From Actinomadura soli (GTDB lineage: Bacteria > Actinomycetota > Actinomycetes > Streptosporangiales > Streptosporangiaceae), in the NCBI RefSeq assembly GCF_005889715.1, contig NZ_VCKW01000022.1, forward strand, positions 1 through 53,305: 53,305 bases of DNA, given 5' to 3'. Position 1 is the stretch's first letter; each line of letters starts with the position of its first letter. Shown one piece after another: positions 23,566 to 31,342 of this stretch. Position numbers and translations under genes: made by a program. A model generated the notes under the pieces. The model saw only the letters and a program-made list of their open reading frames with translations, was not told the DNA's origin and did no database searches.

Positions 23566-26066
23566 GGATCCGGATGACGGTCATGGCGGGGCTGGCGACG
23601 CTCGCCGGCTCGATCGGCCTCTACCCGCTGTTCGAGTCGGGCGGCTGGTTCTGGGCCGGGCTGGGCGCGGTGCTCGCCGTCGCCGGCGCGGGCGTGCTCG
23701 CGCGGCGGCTGCGGCTGCCGGCGGTGGTGAACCTGCTGTTCGGCCTGGCCGGCCTCCTGCTGTACCTGAACCTGGTGTACGCGTCCGACGCGGCGTGGCT
23801 GGGGACCATCCCGTCACCGGAGTCGGTGGGGCACCTCGGCGACCTGTCCGAGAGCGGCTGGCGGGCGGCCAACCGGTACGCGGCGCCCGTCCCGGTGCTG
23901 CCGGGGATCGAGCTGATGACCGCCGCGGGGATCGGGCTGGTCGCCGTCCTCGTCGACCTGCTGGCCGTGCGGATGCGCCGCGCCGCCCCGGCCGGGCTGC
24001 CGCTGCTCGCCATGTACAGCGTGCCCGCGGCGGTCCGCGAGGACGGCGTCAGCTGGCTGGCGTTCGGCGTCGGCGCGCTCGGCTTCCTCGCGCTGCTGAT
24101 GGCCGACGCCCGCGAGCAGGTCGGCGGCTGGGGCCGGACGGTCTCCTCGTTCCGGCAGCGGGAGGTGCCGCTGGCGGGCGCCGACCCCCGCCCGGACGAG
24201 GGGTCCGCGCTGCCCGACGCTGCGGCGCTGGTGGCGTCCGGGCGCCGTATCGCGGCGGGCGCGGTGGCGATCGCGGTGCTGGTGCCGGCGGCCGTGCCCG
24301 GGCTGCAGCCGCGCGGCATGTTCGGCCTCGGCGGCGACGGCAACGGCGGCACGCAGACGGTGACGACCCCCGACCCGCTGGTGAGCCTGAAACGGGAGCT
24401 GACCCGGCTGGACGACTCGGTCGTCCTCACCTACCGGACGAACGACCCGGAGGCGCCCGACTACCTGCGCCTGTACGCCCTCGACAAGTTCGAGGGCGAC
24501 CGGTGGACCTACACGCAGCTCGACAGCCACCCCAGGGACCGCCTCGACGAGCGCGAGCTCCCGCCGCCGCCAGGGCTGTCGGTCGCGTCCTCCCGGGAGG
24601 TGACGACGAGGGTCCGGGTGCGTCCCGAGGTCAGGGACATGTCGTTCCTGCCGGTGCCGTACGCGCCGTCCGAGGTGTCGATCAGCGGCGACTGGCGGGT
24701 GGACACCCGCTCCCTGATGATCTACTCGCTGCGCGACTCCGCGGACGGGCGCGCCTACACCGTCACGAGCCGGCGCGCGGAGCCGACGATCGGGCAGCTC
24801 GCCGCGGCGGGCAACCACCCGGCCGACATCGTGTCGCGCTACACGGCGGTGCCGAAGAACGTCCCGCGGGAGGTCAAGCAGCTCGCGGAGCAGGTCACGG
24901 CCGGGTCGGCGACGACGCTGGCGCAGGCGGTGCGGCTGCAGCGCTGGTTCACCCTGTCGGGCGGGTTCACCTACGACCTGTCCGCGCCGGCGCCGAAGCA
25001 CGGCAGCGACCTGGTCGACTTCCTGCTGCACAGCAAGCGCGGCTACTGCGAGCAGTTCGCCGCCTCGATGGCGCTGATGGCCCGGATCCTCGGCATCCCG
25101 TCCCGCGTGGCGATGGGCTACACGTCGGGCAGCGAGGTCAGGCCGGGGCAGTGGGTCGTCCGGTCGCGGGACGCGCACGCCTGGCCCGAGCTGTACTTCG
25201 AGGGGACCGGATGGGTGCGCTTCGAGCCGACGCCGTCGGGCGCGGGCGGGCAGGGCACCGCCGCCACCCCCGAGTACACCCTCCCGGAGACCACCGGCGG
25301 GGGCGGTGAGGGGAGCGAGAGCGAGCCCGCGCCGGAGTCCTCGTCGCCCGCCGACAACGGGGGCCCCGCGCCTCAGCCGTCCGCCCGGGGCCGCAACGAC
25401 ACGGGCGAGACCGGCGGCGCCGCCGCGCAGGGCGACGAGGACGGCGGGTTCTCCGCGGCGCCGTGGCTGGCGGGCGCGGTGCTGGTCCTGCTGCTGCTGG
25501 CCGTCCCGATGGCGCTGCGGACGTTCACCCGGCGGCGCCGCTGGGCGGCGCTGATCCCGCGGCCCGGCCCGGCGTCCCGGACACGTCCCGGGGCACGGGC
25601 GGGGGCACGGCCGGGGTCGTCGCCCGGCGCGGTCGTCCGGGCGGCGGCGGCCGATCCCGCCGGCGCCGCGCACGCCGCGTGGCGGGAGATGCGGGCGGAC
25701 GCGCTCGACCACGGCCTCGAATGGCGGGCGAGCGACTCCCCGCGCGCCACCGCGCGCCGGCTCGGCGAACTGCTGGAGCTGGACGCGGAGGGCGCGCAGG
25801 CCCTCGCGCGGATCGCCCGCGCCGAGGAGCTGGCCCGCTACGCCCTGTCGCGCTCCCCCGAGCCGCCGGAGCGGCTCCGCGCGGACGTCCGGACGGTCCG
25901 CGAGGCGTTCGCCGCGTCCGTGGGCCGCGGGGCCCGCTGGCGCGCCCGGCTGCTGCCGCCGTCGACGATGGCGCAGACCTGGGACACGCTCCAGTCGGCC
26001 GGGAACCGCGCGCTGGACGCGACCGCCCGCCTGAACGAGCTGCCCGCCCGCCTCCGCCGCAAGTAG
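23562..26066 (+). CDS. Transglutaminase-like membrane protein (DUF3488 / TGc / DUF4129)
   Basis: 834 aa from ATG 23562, coupled to the DUF58 gene. Residues ~1-250 hold six or more hydrophobic segments (DUF3488-type). The extracytoplasmic transglutaminase core contains C496 (KRGYCEQFAAS) and H539 (DAHAWPELYFEGTGW). The third triad position is E555 (RFEPTPSG) rather than the common Asp. A Ser/Pro/Gly-rich linker, another transmembrane helix (~635-655) and a DUF4129-like cytoplasmic tail (AAHAAWREMRADALDHGLEW) follow. The fold suggests a thiol protease or cross-linking activity at the cell surface; substrate unknown. Confidence 0.92.
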   Translation: MRIRMTVMAGLATLAGSIGLYPLFESGGWFWAGLGAVLAVAGAGVLARRLRLPAVVNLLFGLAGLLLYLNLVYASDAAWLGTIPSPESVGHLGDLSESGWRAANRYAAPVPVLPGIELMTAAGIGLVAVLVDLLAVRMRRAAPAGLPLLAMYSVPAAVREDGVSWLAFGVGALGFLALLMADAREQVGGWGRTVSSFRQREVPLAGADPRPDEGSALPDAAALVASGRRIAAGAVAIAVLVPAAVPGLQPRGMFGLGGDGNGGTQTVTTPDPLVSLKRELTRLDDSVVLTYRTNDPEAPDYLRLYALDKFEGDRWTYTQLDSHPRDRLDERELPPPPGLSVASSREVTTRVRVRPEVRDMSFLPVPYAPSEVSISGDWRVDTRSLMIYSLRDSADGRAYTVTSRRAEPTIGQLAAAGNHPADIVSRYTAVPKNVPREVKQLAEQVTAGSATTLAQAVRLQRWFTLSGGFTYDLSAPAPKHGSDLVDFLLHSKRGYCEQFAASMALMARILGIPSRVAMGYTSGSEVRPGQWVVRSRDAHAWPELYFEGTGWVRFEPTPSGAGGQGTAATPEYTLPETTGGGGEGSESEPAPESSSPADNGGPAPQPSARGRNDTGETGGAAAQGDEDGGFSAAPWLAGAVLVLLLLAVPMALRTFTRRRRWAALIPRPGPASRTRPGARAGARPGSSPGAVVRAAAADPAGAAHAAWREMRADALDHGLEWRASDSPRATARRLGELLELDAEGAQALARIARAEELARYALSRSPEPPERLRADVRTVREAFAASVGRGARWRARLLPPSTMAQTWDTLQSAGNRALDATARLNELPARLRRK

Positions 26067-26103
26067 GCGCCGGCGCACCGCCTGCACGCCCCGGATACGC
26101 GTT

Positions 26104-26146
26104 CGTCCCGGCCCGCGCGGGCGGTCACCCGCGTACGGCCGGGACG
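26104..26146. terminator. Bidirectional terminator hairpin between convergent genes
   Basis: Outer stem CGTCCCGGCC (26104-26113) pairs perfectly with GGCCGGGACG (26137-26146). An inner stem CGCGGG (26116-26121) / CCCGCG (26128-26133) closes a 6-nt loop. It lies between the convergent ends of the transglutaminase and DUF3040 genes. No T-tract, as is common in actinomycetes. Confidence 0.75.
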
Positions 26147-26158
26147 TTCAGGAGGGGA

Positions 26159-26593
26159 TCAGTCGCCTTCGGTCCTGCGGCGCCAGCGCTCTTCCATGCG
26201 CTCCATGAACCCCGCCTTGGCCGGTTTCGACTGCCTGGGCTGCCGGGGCTGCCCAGGCTGCCCGGGTTGTCCCGGCTGCCCGGCGGCGCGCGCCGACTCG
26301 TTGCCGATGCCGGTCATGCGCTTCCAGCTCGTCAGCGCCCAGACGCAGCACACCACCATCAGCAGGAAGCCGGTGACGCTCACCGCGATGGTGACCGTGC
26401 CCTCGTTGATCACGAGGCCGGCCATCAGCGCGCCGACCCCGACGACGAACCCGAAGGCCGCCTTGACGATCCGGCGCTTGTAGTGGACCTGTGGGCTGGT
26501 CGAGCGAACCGCGTGAGCGAACTTCGGATCCTCGGCGTACAAGGCCGATTCGATCTGTTCGAGCATGCGCTGCTCGTGCTCAGAGAGCGGCAC
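26159..26593 (-). CDS. DUF3040 family membrane protein
   Basis: 144 aa from GTG 26593 (VPLSEHEQRMLEQIESALY), with GGGAGG 4 nt upstream; the longer open frame adds nothing family-like. The N-terminal helix with LSEHEQRMLEQIE is the DUF3040 signature. Two transmembrane segments (~residues 46-66 and ~70-92) follow. The C-terminal tail carries a repeated QPG/QPR unit, encoded by 9-bp repeats (~26232-26283), and a basic end. No function is known. It stands alone between dinB and the convergent transglutaminase gene. Confidence 0.9.
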   Translation of the reverse strand: MPLSEHEQRMLEQIESALYAEDPKFAHAVRSTSPQVHYKRRIVKAAFGFVVGVGALMAGLVINEGTVTIAVSVTGFLLMVVCCVWALTSWKRMTGIGNESARAAGQPGQPGQPGQPRQPRQSKPAKAGFMERMEERWRRRTEGD

Positions 26594-26740
26594 GGCACCT
26601 CCCAACGACAGCCCCGCGGCGGGGAGTCCGATGCAGGACGCGAACCTCAACGGTGATATGCCCAGAATACGAGCACTGTGCCGTACACGAAAGCAGACGG
26701 CCCCTCAAGGGCCCGGCACCGGTCACCCCACAGCCTTCTT

Positions 26741-28003
26741 TCATTGTGTTCCGTCCCTGCCGTCACGTCCGTCGCCGTCCTCGCGCCGGACCAGCGCGGC
26801 GGGGCGGACCGCGCCGCGGCCGAACCGGTGCGCGACCTGGTCCATGGCTCGCTCGGCCTCACGCCAACCGCGTTCCGGCTCGTCGAAGGCGAGCTGGCGG
26901 GGGGCCGCGCCGGCGGGACCCAGGTTCTCCACCCGGACCCCGACCAACCGGAGTCGTACCCGTTCCAGCCCGGCCCCCTCATAGAGCTCACGGGCTGTGA
27001 CATAGATCACACGAGCGAGGTCGGTGGGTTCGGCCAGCGTGCGCGCCCGCGTGATCGTCTTGAAGTTCGCCATCCGGAGTTTGACGGTGACCGTCCGGCC
27101 TGCGTTCCCGCTCGCGCGCAGGCGGGCGCCGACCCGCTCCGCCAGCCGCAGCAGCTCGCGGCGGATGACCGCGGGGTCGTCCACGTCGGTGTCGAACGTC
27201 TCCTCGGCGCCGATGCTCTTGTCGGGCGTGTGCGGGACGACCTCGCGCGGGTCGCGTCCCCAGGCCAGCTCGTGCAGGTGGGCGCCCACCGCGTTGCCCA
27301 GCTCGCGCTGGAGCGTGCTCAGCGGCACCTGGGCGAGCTGGCCGACGGTCCGCAGGCCGAGCCGGGTCAGGGTCTGCTCCGTCCGCTCCCCGACGCCCCA
27401 GAGGGACGCGACGGGCAGCGGGTGCAGGAAATCGACGGCGCCGTCCGCGGGGACGACGTGCAGCCCGTCGGGCTTGCACCGCGTCGAGGCCAGCTTCGCG
27501 ACGAACTTGGTGCTCGCGACGCCGACCGAGCAGGTGATGCCCTGCTGGGCGCTGACCTGCTCGCGGACGAGCCGCGCGATCTCGGCGGGACGGCCGAGCC
27601 GCCGTCCGGCGCCCGCCACGTCCAGGAACGCCTCGTCCAGCGACAGGCCCTCGACCAGCGGCGTGACGGACCGGAAGAGCTCGAACACGGCCGCGGACAC
27701 GCGGGAGTACTTGCCGTGGCTCACCGGCAGCACGACGGCCTGCGGGCACAGCCGCCGCGCCCGGGTCATCGGCATCGCCGAGTGCACGCCGAACGCGCGG
27801 GCCTCGTAGGACGCCGCGGACACGACGCCGCGCGGCCCGGCCCCGCCGACGACGACGGGGCGTCCGCGCAGCTCGGGCCGCTCCAGCAGCTCGACGCTGA
27901 CGAAGAAGGCGTCCATGTCGACGTGCAGGATGTGGCAGCCGGTGTCGTCGGCGGGCGGACCGGGCTGCGGCCCCGGCCGGTGCAGCTGCTGTTTGCGGCT
28001 CAC
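26741..28003 (-). CDS. dinB: DNA polymerase IV (Y-family translesion polymerase)
   Basis: 420 aa from GTG 28003 (VSRKQQLHRPGPQP), a plausible but weakly supported start; the frame is open 34 codons upstream. Catalytic metal residues are intact in HILHVDMDAFFVSVE (D29) and GLSLDEAFLDV. Other hallmarks: SAASYEARAFGVHSAM, CSVGVASTKFVAKLAS, WGVGERTEQTL (helix-hairpin-helix) and a little-finger domain (VTVKLRMANFKTITRART). It performs error-prone synthesis across DNA lesions. No canonical C-terminal beta-clamp motif (QLxLF) is evident, though APRQLAFDEP near residue 375 resembles one. 10 bp after the methyltransferase gene. Confidence 0.95.
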   Translation of the reverse strand: MSRKQQLHRPGPQPGPPADDTGCHILHVDMDAFFVSVELLERPELRGRPVVVGGAGPRGVVSAASYEARAFGVHSAMPMTRARRLCPQAVVLPVSHGKYSRVSAAVFELFRSVTPLVEGLSLDEAFLDVAGAGRRLGRPAEIARLVREQVSAQQGITCSVGVASTKFVAKLASTRCKPDGLHVVPADGAVDFLHPLPVASLWGVGERTEQTLTRLGLRTVGQLAQVPLSTLQRELGNAVGAHLHELAWGRDPREVVPHTPDKSIGAEETFDTDVDDPAVIRRELLRLAERVGARLRASGNAGRTVTVKLRMANFKTITRARTLAEPTDLARVIYVTARELYEGAGLERVRLRLVGVRVENLGPAGAAPRQLAFDEPERGWREAERAMDQVAHRFGRGAVRPAALVRREDGDGRDGRDGTQ

Positions 28004-28013
28004 GGGTTCGTTC

Positions 28014-28796
28014 TTACCCGGCCGTGTGCCCTCTGGGGGAACGACCCCCCAGACCTGCGGAAGGGCCGTGGTCCGCCACCAGGTGCAGCTGGGTGGCGAG
28101 GTCACGCAGGACGGGGTGGACGGCCGCGACCGACTCCAGCGCGATCATGGCGTCGGTGGAGCCCGCGTCGCCGTCCAGCATCCCGGACGGCACCAGGTCG
28201 GTGAAGATCCGGACGCCGTGCAGCTCAGCGACCCGCAGGCCGGAGCCGCGCACCAGCGCCGACAACGTCTCCCGGGTGAACCGGCGGGGCATCCGGTCGC
28301 CCTCGCCCCACCGTCCGGACGTCCCCGTCAGCACCTGGCGGGCGTCGTCGAAGTGCCCGGCGAGCGCGCGGTGCAGCGCGGCGGCGATCTGCCCGGCGGC
28401 GAGGACGCTGACCGAGCCGCCCGGGCGGACGGTCCCGGCCATCGCGGCCATCGCCGCGCCGGGGTCGTCCACGTACTCGAGGACGCTGTGGCACAGCACG
28501 AGGTCGGCGGCGGCCGGGCCGAGCAGGTCGGGCAGGTCGACGGCGTCGCCCTGCACCGCGCGGACCCTCACCCCGGACTCGGCGGCGCGGCGTTCCAGCG
28601 CGGCGAGCGCGTCGGGGTTGGCGTCGACGACGGTGACCCGGTGGCCGAGCTCGGCGAGCGGCACGGCGAAGCCGCCGGTGCCGCCGCCGACGTCCACGAC
28701 CTCGCTCGGCCCCGCCTCGGGCGCGGTCCGGTCGAGGACGGCGCGCAACGCGTCCCACAGAACCGCGCTGCGCACGCGGCTGTGCTTCATGGGCAT
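28014..28796 (-). CDS. SAM-dependent class I methyltransferase
   Basis: 260 aa from ATG 28796 (MPMKHSRVRSAVLWDAL), with AAGGAGG 6 nt upstream; the 90-codon upstream extension is not conserved-looking. Rossmann-type SAM site: VVDVGGGTGGFAVPLAELG (motif I), VTVVDANPDAL (motif II), VQGDAVDLPDLL, and VLCHSVLEYVDD. The substrate cannot be read from the sequence. It directly precedes dinB (10-bp gap), so the two may be co-transcribed. A 271-bp repeat-containing gap separates it from nusB. Confidence 0.88.
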   Translation of the reverse strand: MPMKHSRVRSAVLWDALRAVLDRTAPEAGPSEVVDVGGGTGGFAVPLAELGHRVTVVDANPDALAALERRAAESGVRVRAVQGDAVDLPDLLGPAAADLVLCHSVLEYVDDPGAAMAAMAGTVRPGGSVSVLAAGQIAAALHRALAGHFDDARQVLTGTSGRWGEGDRMPRRFTRETLSALVRGSGLRVAELHGVRIFTDLVPSGMLDGDAGSTDAMIALESVAAVHPVLRDLATQLHLVADHGPSAGLGGRSPRGHTAG

Positions 28797-28803
28797 TTCT
28801 CTC

Positions 28804-28931
28804 CTCCTTCGGCCCTGCCGAGCCTCCATCGTCGAGAAACGCGGTGCGAGCGCTGCTGTGCCTATCGCAGTGCCCTTCTCCTTCGGCCCTGGAGGGCCTC
28901 CGTCGTCGGGCACCGCGTGCGATCGCTGCAT
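28804..28931. repeat. Degenerate direct repeat of about 52 bp between nusB and the methyltransferase gene
   Basis: Copy A (28804-28855) and copy B (28878-28930) both start CTCCTTCGGCCCTG and share CCTCC-TCGTCG and CGCTGC further on, roughly 75-80% identical by eye. They lie in a non-coding gap. Copy A also includes the methyltransferase ribosome-binding site region in reverse. Confidence 0.6.
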
Positions 28932-28964
28932 CGCTCCGACTCGCCTGGCGGCTCGCTGCGCGAT

Positions 28965-29056
28965 CAGTTTCTTGCTCCGCTCGAAACTGCCTTCGGTCGC
29001 GATCGCGACGGTTGGATTGTTGCGGGGTTGCGTGGCGGCTGAGGTCGCTGTGACCT
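28965..29056. repeat. Cluster of palindromes downstream of nusB
   Basis: CAGTTTC (28965-28971) / GAAACTG (28983-28989) is a perfect 7-bp inverted repeat with an 11-nt loop. GTCGCGATCGCGAC (28996-29009) is a 14-bp perfect palindrome around GCGATCGC. AGGTC-gctgt-GACCT (29042-29056) is a small hairpin 11 bp after the nusB stop that may help terminate the nusB transcript. The purpose of the set is unknown. Confidence 0.55.
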
Positions 29057-29067
29057 GTGCCGTCACC

Positions 29068-29484
29068 CTATAGGGAGAGGGAGGGCTTGAGTTGCTGAAG
29101 GCGGGAGAGCAGGCCGTTGACGAAGCGGGGGGACTCGTCGGTGGACAGTTCGGTCGCCAGCGCGACCGCCTCGCTGACCGCGACGCCGTCGGGGACGTCG
29201 TCGACCCACAGCAGCTCGTACGCGCCCATCCGCAGGATGTTGCGGTCGACGACCGGCATGCGCTCCAGCGTCCAGCCGGTCGCGTAGGTGGCGAGCAGTT
29301 CGTCGACGCGTTCCTGGTGCTCCTGGACGCCCTCGATCAGCCGGACGGCGTGCGGGTACTCGGCGAGCTCGTCCTGGTTGGGGCGGCCCCGCCCGGCGAG
29401 GACCGCCGTCGGCCGCTCCTCCCGCAGCTCCGCCGCGAACAGGATGTCGAGCGCGAGTTTGCGTGCCTTGGTGCGTGCGCTCAT
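29068..29484 (-). CDS. nusB: Transcription antitermination factor NusB
   Basis: 138 aa, all-helical RNA-binding protein that with NusE/S10 binds boxA RNA and promotes rRNA antitermination. N-terminal SARTKARKLALDILFAAEL and the C-terminal ERMPVVDRNILRMGAYELLW and VAVSEAVALATELSTDESPRF segments are the NusB pattern. It starts 4 bp after the efp stop and is clearly part of the pepQ-efp-nusB unit. In Streptomyces bldD follows nusB; it does not here. Confidence 0.96.
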   Translation of the reverse strand: MSARTKARKLALDILFAAELREERPTAVLAGRGRPNQDELAEYPHAVRLIEGVQEHQERVDELLATYATGWTLERMPVVDRNILRMGAYELLWVDDVPDGVAVSEAVALATELSTDESPRFVNGLLSRLQQLKPSLSL

Positions 29485-29488
29485 CGCC

Positions 29489-30046
29489 TCAGCCGCGGCC
29501 GAGGTACTCGCCGGAGCGGGTGTCGACCTTGACCTTCTCGCCGGTGGTGATGAACAGCGGCACCTGGATCTGCGCGCCGGTCTCCAGGGTGGCGGGCTTG
29601 CTGCCGCCGGTGGAGCGGTCGCCCTGCAGGCCGGGCTCGGTCTCGGTGATCTCCAGCACGACGGCGGCGGGCAGTTCGATGTACAGCGGGTTGTCGTCGT
29701 TGAAGGCGATGGTGGCGTTCTGCTCGGGGAGCAGGTAGTTCGAGGCGTCGCCGACGACGGCCGCCGGGATGTGCGGCTGGTCGTAGGTCTGGGTGTCCAT
29801 GAAGACGAAGTCGTCGCCCTCGCGGTAGAGGTACTGCATCTCCCGCTTGTCCACGCTGGCGACGTCCACCTTGGTGCCGGCGTTGAACGTCTTGTCGACC
29901 ACCTTGCCGGACAGGATGTTCTTGAGCTTGGTGCGGACGAACGCGCCGCCCTTGCCGGGCTTGACGTGCTGGAACTCCAGGACGGTCCACAGCTGGCCGT
30001 CGAGGTTCAGCGTCATGCCGTTCTTCAGGTCGTTCGTCGTCGCCAC
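29489..30046 (-). CDS. efp: Translation elongation factor P
   Basis: 185 aa, three beta-barrel domains, rescues ribosomes stalled on polyproline. The domain I loop reads [11 protein letters not shown] with K32 at the tip, the position modified in some bacteria. No modification enzyme (EpmA/EarP type) is seen in the window. The ERG-like domain III ends with [11 protein letters not shown]. Start GTG 30046 ([11 protein letters not shown]) with GGGAGA 8 nt upstream. It lies between pepQ and nusB; the cluster's very proline-rich FtsZ and FtsI tails would plausibly need EF-P. Confidence 0.97.
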   Translation of the reverse strand: MATTNDLKNGMTLNLDGQLWTVLEFQHVKPGKGGAFVRTKLKNILSGKVVDKTFNAGTKVDVASVDKREMQYLYREGDDFVFMDTQTYDQPHIPAAVVGDASNYLLPEQNATIAFNDDNPLYIELPAAVVLEITETEPGLQGDRSTGGSKPATLETGAQIQVPLFITTGEKVKVDTRSGEYLGRG

Positions 30047-30076
30047 TGCGTTGTTCTCCCGTCGCGGCCCGCGCGC

Positions 30077-31153
30077 CTAGAGGACGAGCAGGTCCTTGGT
30101 GGTTGTCGTGAGGAGCTCCGGGCCGCCGGGGCGGACCACGAGCGTGTCCTCGATGCGGACCCCGCCGCGGCCGGTGAGGTAGACCCCCGGCTCCGCCGTG
30201 ATCGGAACCCGGTCCCTCAGCTTACCGGTCTTGTCGTACCCCATGAGCGGGGCCTCGTGGATCTCCAGGCCGACGCCGTGCCCGAGCCCGTGGCCGAAAT
30301 CGCCGCCGTGCCCGGCGTCCTTGATGACGTCGCGGGCGGCGGCGTCGACGGCCTTGGTCTCCGCGCCGGGCACGGCCGCGCCGATCCCGGCTCGCTGGGC
30401 GCGGTGGACGAGGTCGTAGACGTCGCGCTGCCAGCCCGCGGGCTCGCCGATCGCGACGGTGCGGGTCATGTCGGCGTGGTAGCCGCCGTACAGGGCGCCG
30501 AAGTCCATGGTGACGAGGTCGCCGGGCTGGAGCTCGCGGCCGCTCGGGCGGTGGTGCGGGACGGCGCCGTTCGGCCCGGACGCGACGATCGACTCGAAGG
30601 CGGGGCGCTCGGCCCCGAAGTCCACCATCGCGCGTTCGAGCGCGATCGCGACGGCCCGCTCGGTGACGCCGGCGCGGATCTCGGGGAGGACGGTCGCGAA
30701 CGCGCGGTCGGTGATGGCGCACGCCTCCCGCAGGAGGGCGATCTCCTCCTCGTCCTTGACCAGGCGGAGCTCCTCGACCAGGCGCCCGAGCGGGATCAGC
30801 TCGGCTTCGGCCTGCCCGGCGAGGGTGGTGTGGTGCTCGACGGTGAGGTCGTGGGCCTCGAAGCCGAGGCGGCGGTGGCCGTCCGCGGCGGCCCGCGCGG
30901 TGAGGGACTCCGTCACGAGCCTGCCGACCACGATGGGCAGCTCAGGGCAGACCCGTTCGGCCGTCCCGGCGTACCGGCTGTCGGTGGCGAGCACGGCCGG
31001 GCCCTCGGCCGGGACGAGCAGCGCGGCCCGGGAGCTGTCGAGGCCGGTCAGGTAGCGGACGTTGACGAGCCGGGTCACCAGCAGGGCGTCGGCGTCGCTC
31101 CCGGCGACGAGCGCGGCCAGCCTGCGGCGGCGCGCGAGATGCGTCTCCCCCAT
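30077..31153 (-). CDS. pepQ: Xaa-Pro aminopeptidase/dipeptidase (M24B family)
   Basis: 358 aa, creatinase N-terminal domain followed by a pita-bread M24 metallopeptidase domain. Metal ligands are seen in LVTMDFGALYGGYHADMTRT (two Asp), HGLGHGVGLEIHEAPLMG (His), ITAEPGVYL (Glu) and GGVRIEDTLVV (Glu). It hydrolyses Xaa-Pro bonds. The ATG at 31153 has no ribosome-binding site; instead TAGAGT lies 6 nt before it, suggesting a leaderless mRNA. It heads the pepQ-efp-nusB unit. Confidence 0.93.
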   Translation of the reverse strand: MGETHLARRRRLAALVAGSDADALLVTRLVNVRYLTGLDSSRAALLVPAEGPAVLATDSRYAGTAERVCPELPIVVGRLVTESLTARAAADGHRRLGFEAHDLTVEHHTTLAGQAEAELIPLGRLVEELRLVKDEEEIALLREACAITDRAFATVLPEIRAGVTERAVAIALERAMVDFGAERPAFESIVASGPNGAVPHHRPSGRELQPGDLVTMDFGALYGGYHADMTRTVAIGEPAGWQRDVYDLVHRAQRAGIGAAVPGAETKAVDAAARDVIKDAGHGGDFGHGLGHGVGLEIHEAPLMGYDKTGKLRDRVPITAEPGVYLTGRGGVRIEDTLVVRPGGPELLTTTTKDLLVL

Positions 31154-31159
31154 GGTCAG

Positions 31160-31165
31160 ACTCTA
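31160..31165 (-). promoter_or_regulatory. Leaderless-type -10 box for pepQ
   Basis: TAGAGT on the minus strand ends 6 nt before the pepQ ATG, so transcription would start at or beside the A of the start codon. No Shine-Dalgarno sequence is present. No clear -35 is seen. Confidence 0.55.
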
Positions 31166-31275
31166 GATCACGGTCCGGCGGGCGGGGAGGCCGTCGTCCC
31201 GGTCACAAAACATGAACAACCCTCGACTTTTGCCCGGGGCCGGTCTAGCGTGATCGGCGGTGTGAGCCACCCGGT

Positions 31276-31310
31276 GGGCGGCGTGCCGGGGCGCCTGCGG
31301 CACGCCGCCC
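31276..31310 (-). terminator. Strong GC hairpin downstream of the LLM oxidoreductase gene
   Basis: GGGCGGCGTGCC (31276-31287) and GGCACGCCGCCC (31299-31310) form a perfect 12-bp stem with an 11-nt loop, 32 bp after the stop at 31343. It has no T-tract. It separates the LLM gene from the pepQ promoter and is a likely intrinsic terminator. Confidence 0.7.
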
Positions 31311-31342
31311 GTGCACCGCCCGTGCCACATCCGGGCGCGGCC

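Noticed and set aside
26232..26283. Short regular repeats considered as a CRISPR-like or tandem array
   Set aside because: The unit is 9 bp and encodes QPG in frame within the DUF3040 gene; there are no spacers.
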